This document shows positions 59,304 through 64,000 of a stretch of 64,000 nucleotides of DNA, in pieces. Source of the stretch: Oscillospiraceae bacterium (GTDB taxonomy: Bacteria > Bacillota > Clostridia > Oscillospirales > Oscillospiraceae). The stretch is taken from positions 26,378-90,377 of the forward strand of contig CADBWQ010000025.1 in assembly GCA_902798545.1 (NCBI GenBank), in the 5' to 3' direction. Position 1 is the first letter of the stretch; each line of letters starts with the position of its first letter. The position numbers were made by a program, and so were the translations under genes. Under the pieces are notes generated by a model. It was not told the DNA's origin, ran no database searches, and saw only the letters and a list, made by a program, of their open reading frames with translations.

Positions 59304-62300
59304 TTACTCCTCTATTGTCTTTCTGGCCGCCTCGAGGTCCAGACTCAAGACGACGGAGACGCCCTTCTCCTGCATCGTCACGCCATAGAGCATATCTGCC
59401 TCCTCCATCGTGCCACGGCGATGCGTGATTATCAGAAACTGCGTCTTCTTGGCAAACTGTCTCATATACTGTGCATAACGGCTGACATTCTCTTCATCCA
59501 GTGCCGCTTCGATTTCGTCCATCACACAGAATGGCGTAGGCCGCACCTTCAGGATTGCGAAGTACAGTGCGATGGCGACAAAAGCCTTCTCGCCTCCGGA
59601 CAGCAGACTGATCGTCGACACCGCCTTCCCCGGCGGCTGGACACGGATATCAATGCCGCAATTCAGCACATCATTCTCATCCTCCAGGACCAGCGCCGCT
59701 TTTCCGCCGCCGAAGAGGTCCTGGAAGGTCTCCCGGAAACGTTGATCAATCTGTGTGAACTGTTCGCGGAAGATCGACTCCATGCTCTGGGTAATGTCGC
59801 GAATGACGCCGGTCAGTTCGCCCTTCGCCTTCTCCACATCATCCCTCTGCTCTGTCAGGAAGACGTAGCGGGTATTGACGCGCTCATATTCCTCAATGGC
59901 GCCCAGGTTCGGGGTACCCAGGGCATTCATCTGCCGGCGCAGATCGGTGATTTCCCTGTTGGCTTTCTGAAGATTCTCCACCGGCTGGCGCAGCGTCTGT
60001 GCCGCTGTGTGACTGAGTTCATAGCTGTCCCATAGTTTGTCGATAATCTGTTTTTCTTCCAGGTCTGCCGTGACCTTCTTCTGTTCGGCGCGGGAAACCC
60101 GACGCTCCAGGTCGTTGATATCCGCATTGAGCTGCTGAGCCAGCTTGTCGGTCTTTGTCCGCTTTCCCTCCAGCTCCAGCTTCTCGTCGCTTATCCGGCG
60201 GATGGTCTCCTTTTCCCGGTTGACATCCTCCAGAATGTGCTTCTTCTGCTCCAGCTTTTCGTGCAGACGTTCCCGGAAGCTCTCTGTCTGGCGCTCAGCT
60301 GCTTCAATGGTGCTGCGCCTTGCATCGCTGTCACCATCAATCGCAGTCAGCAGGATCGTGAACTGCTGGGTCGATGCCTCCACGGAACGCCGCTCGGCAT
60401 CCAGCGCAGCCTCTTCCTGCCGCAGAGTTCCCTGATCCTCCTGTGCCATGGAGAGCTCATACTGCAGCTTCTCCGCAGCCCGGCGGGTGTTGTCCAGGAG
60501 TTCCTGTGCGTTTTTCTGTTTTCCGACCAGACGCTGCTGCTCCTGCTTCAACTGTTCCAGCTCACTGGCGCGTGAAAGGATGCCGCTGCTGCGAATGCTG
60601 CTGCCGCCGGTCATAGAACCGCCGGTATGGATCATCTGTCCGTCCAGGGTGACGATGCGAAGGCGGTTTCCGCTGTTCTTCGACATGCGGATCGCATCCG
60701 AAAGTCTCTCCGCCACCACCGTCCTGCCAAGGAGATTCAGGATGATCTGTTCATATTTTTCATCATAATCCACCAGCTCTGAAGCAAGTCCCACAAAGCC
60801 GGGGTCTCGTTCCGGTACCTCCTGAAGCCGGCTGCCGCGGATTGTATCCAGCGGAAGGAAAGTCGCGCGGCCTGCATCCTGCCGCTGCAGCATCTCGATG
60901 GCAAGGCGTGCGTCATTCTGGGTACCGACCACGATGTTCTGTCCGGCGCTGCCGAGGGCGGTCTCAATGGCAAGCGCCACCTCTCCGTCCGCGCGGATCA
61001 GGCCGGAAACCGGTCCGTGGATGGACCGAATGGTGCCCCGGTTTGCTTCCCGCATTACGGTCCTGACCGCCTTGGAATAACCTTCGTAATCCCGCTGCAT
61101 ATCGCTCAGGATCCGGATACGAGCTTCGGCACTGTTGAGCTCGACGGTGACAGCATTGAATGCCTCCGTCTGCTGGTTCAGCATGGACTCGCGGCTGTCC
61201 AGCTTCATCTGGCAGCCACGGAGGACGTTCTCTGCCTCCTGCATCCGTCCCGCCAGAGCCTGCTTTTCCTGCTCAATACCGATGAGTCGGTCCTTGCCTT
61301 TCTGAATCTCAGCACGTATTTCTTCCACGCGGCTGCGTTGCTGTTCCAGATCCTCCTCAATACGCCGGACATTTGCGATGGAGCTCTCGATGTTCGCGTT
61401 CAGTACCGCAGCCTCCGCCTCGCACGTAGAAAGCCTTGCTTCTTCGGCTGAGAGGCGCTCTCTCGCCTCTTCGGACTCGATATCCTTGCGATGCATGCGA
61501 TCTGTCAGGCTGTCACCGGAGACATAGACTGAATCCAGTTCCGCCTTTTTCTGCGCCAGTTCTCCCGCCAGCTGCTCGTACTCCTGATGGATCGACTCTG
61601 CCTGGGTACGCAGCTTGTCCAATGTGGTGAGCCAGACGGAGATTTCTTTGATCCGGAGATCATCGCGCAGTACAAGATACTTCTTCGCTTTCTCGGACTG
61701 CTCTTTCAGCGGTCCAACCTGCATCTCCAGTTCTTCGATTTTATCGTTGATACGAAGGAGGTTCTCTTCGGTCTTTTCCAGTTTCCGCTCCGCTTCCTCC
61801 TTGCGGTAGCGGAAACGGGAGATGCCGGCCGCTTCTTCGAACACTTCACGCCGATCGGTGCTCTTTGTGGAGATAATATCTGCGATCTTGCCCTGGCCTA
61901 TAATGGAGTACCCGTCCCGGCCAAGGCCGGTGTCCATCAGGAGGCCGTTAATATCCTTCAGCCTTACCGGCTCTTTGTTTATATAATATTCACTCTCGCC
62001 ACTGCGGTAATAGCGACGGGTCAGCATCAGTTCGCTGCCCTCGGCCTCAAATACATGATTGGAATTGTCCAGGATCAGCGAAACCTGGGCAAAGCCCATG
62101 GGGGAACGCACCTCGGTACCGCCGAATATGACATCTTCCATCTTGTTGCCGCGGAGCGCTTTGGTGCGCTGTTCTCCCATAACCCAGAGAATCGCATCGG
62201 AGATGTTGGACTTGCCCGACCCGTTTGGGCCGACAATTGCCGTGATATCCTTCTCAAAGGTGAGGCGTGTCTTATCCGCAAACGATTTGAAGCCTTGTAT

Positions 62301-62330
62301 TTCAAGTGCCTTTAAGTAGATAGTGTTCAC
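59304..62330 (-). CDS. smc: Chromosome segregation SMC protein, short-armed
   Basis: A 1008-aa condensin subunit. Walker A GPNGSGKSN (residues 34-42), coiled coil about 170-415, hinge about 425-580 (IHGPVSGLIR, GSMTGGS), second coil about 585-850, signature LLSGGEKAF (909-917) and Walker B FCVMDEIEAALD. It is well below the ~1190 aa of Bacillus SMC; the loss is in both arms equally, so the protein should be intact. GTG start. A TTGAAA-17-TAAAAT promoter lies 160 bp upstream. rnc, a frequent partner, is not adjacent. Confidence 0.95.
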   Translation of the reverse strand: MNTIYLKALEIQGFKSFADKTRLTFEKDITAIVGPNGSGKSNISDAILWVMGEQRTKALRGNKMEDVIFGGTEVRSPMGFAQVSLILDNSNHVFEAEGSELMLTRRYYRSGESEYYINKEPVRLKDINGLLMDTGLGRDGYSIIGQGKIADIISTKSTDRREVFEEAAGISRFRYRKEEAERKLEKTEENLLRINDKIEELEMQVGPLKEQSEKAKKYLVLRDDLRIKEISVWLTTLDKLRTQAESIHQEYEQLAGELAQKKAELDSVYVSGDSLTDRMHRKDIESEEARERLSAEEARLSTCEAEAAVLNANIESSIANVRRIEEDLEQQRSRVEEIRAEIQKGKDRLIGIEQEKQALAGRMQEAENVLRGCQMKLDSRESMLNQQTEAFNAVTVELNSAEARIRILSDMQRDYEGYSKAVRTVMREANRGTIRSIHGPVSGLIRADGEVALAIETALGSAGQNIVVGTQNDARLAIEMLQRQDAGRATFLPLDTIRGSRLQEVPERDPGFVGLASELVDYDEKYEQIILNLLGRTVVAERLSDAIRMSKNSGNRLRIVTLDGQMIHTGGSMTGGSSIRSSGILSRASELEQLKQEQQRLVGKQKNAQELLDNTRRAAEKLQYELSMAQEDQGTLRQEEAALDAERRSVEASTQQFTILLTAIDGDSDARRSTIEAAERQTESFRERLHEKLEQKKHILEDVNREKETIRRISDEKLELEGKRTKTDKLAQQLNADINDLERRVSRAEQKKVTADLEEKQIIDKLWDSYELSHTAAQTLRQPVENLQKANREITDLRRQMNALGTPNLGAIEEYERVNTRYVFLTEQRDDVEKAKGELTGVIRDITQSMESIFREQFTQIDQRFRETFQDLFGGGKAALVLEDENDVLNCGIDIRVQPPGKAVSTISLLSGGEKAFVAIALYFAILKVRPTPFCVMDEIEAALDEENVSRYAQYMRQFAKKTQFLIITHRRGTMEEADMLYGVTMQEKGVSVVLSLDLEAARKTIEE

Positions 62331-62733
62331 CTATCCTTTTAAATGTTCTTAAATCTTGGTAAAACGCTCAAAACAGATAACTTTCAGACCGGCATAAATC
62401 CGGGTAACGAATCGAACTGATGATGTATTTTGGAATCTTCTTTTGTCATGAGAAGCTTCTTTCCGTCACACCAGAACGAGAAGGAACCAGACGCAGTATT
62501 TTAACATAATAGCTTTCCTTTTTCAACAGACAGATTACACAACAAATTACACAGATTACACAACAGATTACACGACTGAGCACTGATCTATGTCAGACTG
62601 TGCTGCATACAGAAAAACGGCTGCGACTGACCGACAGGAAAGCACATTCAGTCCGGTACTTCAACATAGAAGCGGGTTCACCTGACCTCGTCCTCGGCGA
62701 GGTAGTTCAGGAAATCTACTCCATTGACGGTGA
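62331..62733. other. Intergenic stretch before the flavoprotein remnant
   Basis: Holds the smc 5' leader and promoter, then three or four tandem CAGATTACACA-like units (62531-62575). A short open frame from 62600 encodes no family I know and overlaps the remnant in another frame; I do not call it. Confidence 0.5.
62498..62526 (-). promoter_or_regulatory. Promoter of the smc operon
   Basis: On the minus strand TTGAAA, 17-bp spacer, TAAAAT, giving a 5' leader of about 160 nt. Confidence 0.65.
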
Positions 62734-63471
62734 AACGAAAAGTGGCGATGGCGGATTGCCCCCTTCAATATACGGGATCAGAGTGATGCTGATGGTGAAC
62801 GCTTCTGCAACGAGGACGGGCCGTATGATTACCAATGCAATGCGATTATCAACCAGCCCGGCGGCTTCGCCTACCAGATTTTCGACAGCAATTACTGGAC
62901 TGATGTGAACAAGTTCCACACCACCATCTGCAGCCGTGTCGTTGCTTTCCCGGGATCCCAGAACTCCGAGGTTCTGCCCAACATTTATCCGGTAACCAAC
63001 GAAGAAGATTTCCGCAAAGTCTTCATGCAGCCTGGTCTGGATTCCGGCAAACTGAAGGAAGCAGATACTCTCGAAGATCTGGCCGCACAACTTGGCCTGA
63101 CCGGAAAAGCAGCCGAAACATTCCTCGCATCTGTTGAGCGGTATAACGAGCTTGCCGAGAAGGGTGTAGACGACGACTTCGGAAAGATGTCCATTCGCCT
63201 GACACCGGTCAAGAACGGTCCGTTCTATGGTATTGCGCTGAGCAGCTGGATCCTCTGCAGCATTGTCGGTGTCAATGTCAATACCAATCTGCAGGCAATT
63301 CGTCCGGATGGCTCCCCAATTGACGGACTCTACGTCATAGGCAATGACATGGGTGGTTTCTTCCGTCACAGCTATCCGCAGATGTTCGCAGGCACTGCAC
63401 ACGGCAAGACCACGTGCTTTGCACGTCTGGCTTCACTGCATGCTATGACAGGATCCATCTACGAAGATTAA
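62734..63471 (+). pseudogene. C-terminal remnant of a fumarate-reductase-like flavoprotein
   Basis: An uninterrupted frame of about 245 codons with the FAD_binding_2 features SDADGERFCNEDGPYDYQ, the substrate-domain DTLEDLAAQLGLTGKAAETF, and the C-terminal DGSPIDGLYVIGNDMGGFF that closes the FAD site. The N-terminal dinucleotide-binding Rossmann half (GxGxxG) is missing; an in-frame TGA lies at 62731 and no start is present. Full-length proteins are about 500-600 aa. The segment still has a good terminator, so decay seems recent. Confidence 0.75.
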
Positions 63472-63495
63472 GAAGACAAAATAGCATTCCTGACA

Positions 63496-63525
63496 GAGAA
63501 GAGCCTCCTGGCTCTTCTCTTTTTT
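63496..63525 (+). terminator. Terminator of the flavoprotein remnant
   Basis: Perfect 10-bp stem GAGAAGAGCC / GGCTCTTCTC, 4-nt loop, followed by six T. Confidence 0.85.
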
Positions 63526-63576
63526 ATTATCCATTGCTTCGGTTGCTCCTTCTCTGGTAACGTGTCACAGCGTTGT

Positions 63577-63837
63577 TTAGCTGCCGGCCGTCGAGGTAGA
63601 CGCGGATCTGCCGGAAGAACGGCCGGTGGTGGTCTTCGGCTCCTTCTCCTCCACCTCGTAAGCAACGAGGCGGTTGATCTCGTCGAACTTGAGGAGCTGC
63701 TTCGAAGCCTTCCAGACCGTGCGGGTGAAGTGCTGGTACTGGCGGTCCAGATCACGGAGGGCTTCGGCGGTTTCCCAGTACTCCTCCGCGGCGCCGTCCG
63801 GGAGGACTTCGAAGATGATGGATTTGAGGGTACTCAT
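63577..63837 (-). CDS. Small protein of unknown function
   Basis: An 86-aa protein: a short beta-like start (STLKSIIFEVLPDG), two predicted amphipathic helices (about 16-60), then a Thr/Ser/Gly/Arg-rich tail after KEPKTTTGRSS. GGGAGG lies 7 bp upstream of the ATG, which supports expression. It is Cys-free and not membrane-bound. I do not recognise the family. The remaining ~160 bp to the window edge hold no visible gene. Confidence 0.6.
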   Translation of the reverse strand: MSTLKSIIFEVLPDGAAEEYWETAEALRDLDRQYQHFTRTVWKASKQLLKFDEINRLVAYEVEEKEPKTTTGRSSGRSASTSTAGS

Positions 63838-64000
63838 GGCAGGCCTCCCAAGAAATCAATTGCGCCGGTGAAAAGCTTATGGTAAGATGATCTCGATAAA
63901 TCGGAGTTTGTAGGGGCTATGGATATGGACTGGAAAGACCGGGAGAAAAGCCAGGATCAGGATTCCTGATGATACAGAGCTAAGATTGAGACCGGATTAG

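Noticed and set aside
62531-62575. Short CRISPR-like repeat array
   Set aside because: The CAGATTACACA-like units are about 11-12 bp and adjoin with almost no spacers; no cas genes are present. It is a simple tandem repeat.
62600-62908. 102-codon plus-strand frame
   Set aside because: From 62734 on it overlaps the flavoprotein remnant in the wrong frame; its first part matches no family I know and has no ribosome binding site.

Overview
The window reads as a chromosome segment of an anaerobic, low-to-moderate GC Gram-positive of the class Clostridia (Bacillota). The signs are a class III (oxygen-sensitive) ribonucleotide reductase, 2-hydroxyacyl-CoA dehydratase-type iron-sulfur enzymes, DnaD/DnaC-type replication loading, a dnaG-rpoD pair, an LTA-synthase-like enzyme, many strong AGGAGG-type ribosome binding sites and near-consensus TTGACA-17-TATAAT promoters. 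I see no phage, insertion sequence or CRISPR array. The species cannot be named from the sequence alone.

Layout. 1-4 kb: nrdG, a tRNA-dihydrouridine synthase, a WYL regulator, a LysO-type exporter, and tRNA-Thr/tRNA-Asp with a 34-bp tandem duplication. 4-9 kb (accessory): a beta-lactamase-fold membrane protein that lacks its catalytic residues, then a compact RiPP-like locus. This locus has a small precursor-like peptide, a PqqD/RRE protein, a SipW-like Ser-His S26 peptidase, an NTP_transf_5 nucleotidyltransferase and a convergent HprK-like kinase. These are the leader-binding and tailoring families of Firmicute lasso-peptide clusters, but without the cyclase pair. A second protein with the same leader lies at 15.5 kb. 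8.8-9.1 kb and 53.3-53.6 kb: two diverged copies of a structured RNA. Each has its own promoter, a pseudoknot supported by compensatory changes, a 9-codon mini-ORF and tandem terminators. 9-15 kb: a redox operon (922-aa Fe-S flavoprotein, HypA, two 2-hydroxyacyl-CoA dehydratase-like subunits, small membrane protein). 16-20 kb: a truncated DUF5050-like protein, nrdD, thiI.

20-29 kb (accessory, envelope-related and decaying): a polytopic glycosyltransferase-like protein, a guanylate-kinase-like protein with a broken P-loop, an LTA-synthase-like enzyme, duplicated mini-ORFs, 5'-truncated YwaF and acyltransferase-3 remnants, and a secreted L,D-transpeptidase/VanX-type dipeptidase fusion. 28.8-34 kb: yifB, aspS, hisS, mgsA. 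34-40 kb: a cell-elongation operon (U32 peptidase, maf, mreC, mreD, PBP2). 40-51 kb, plus strand: dnaD-dnaC, an acyltransferase-like protein, hflX-yigZ-dgt-dnaG-rpoD and a secreted protein. 51-54 kb: a zinc-ribbon membrane protein, a lysozyme-like lipoprotein, the second structured RNA, rpsU. 54-62.5 kb: the operon smc-ftsY-yhbY-nadD/yqeK fusion-rsfS-leuS. The end holds a 5'-truncated flavoprotein and one unknown small gene.

The housekeeping blocks are ordinary. The items most worth follow-up are the RiPP-like locus with its distant second precursor, the paired structured RNA, the LDT-VanX fusion and the dehydratase/HypA operon.
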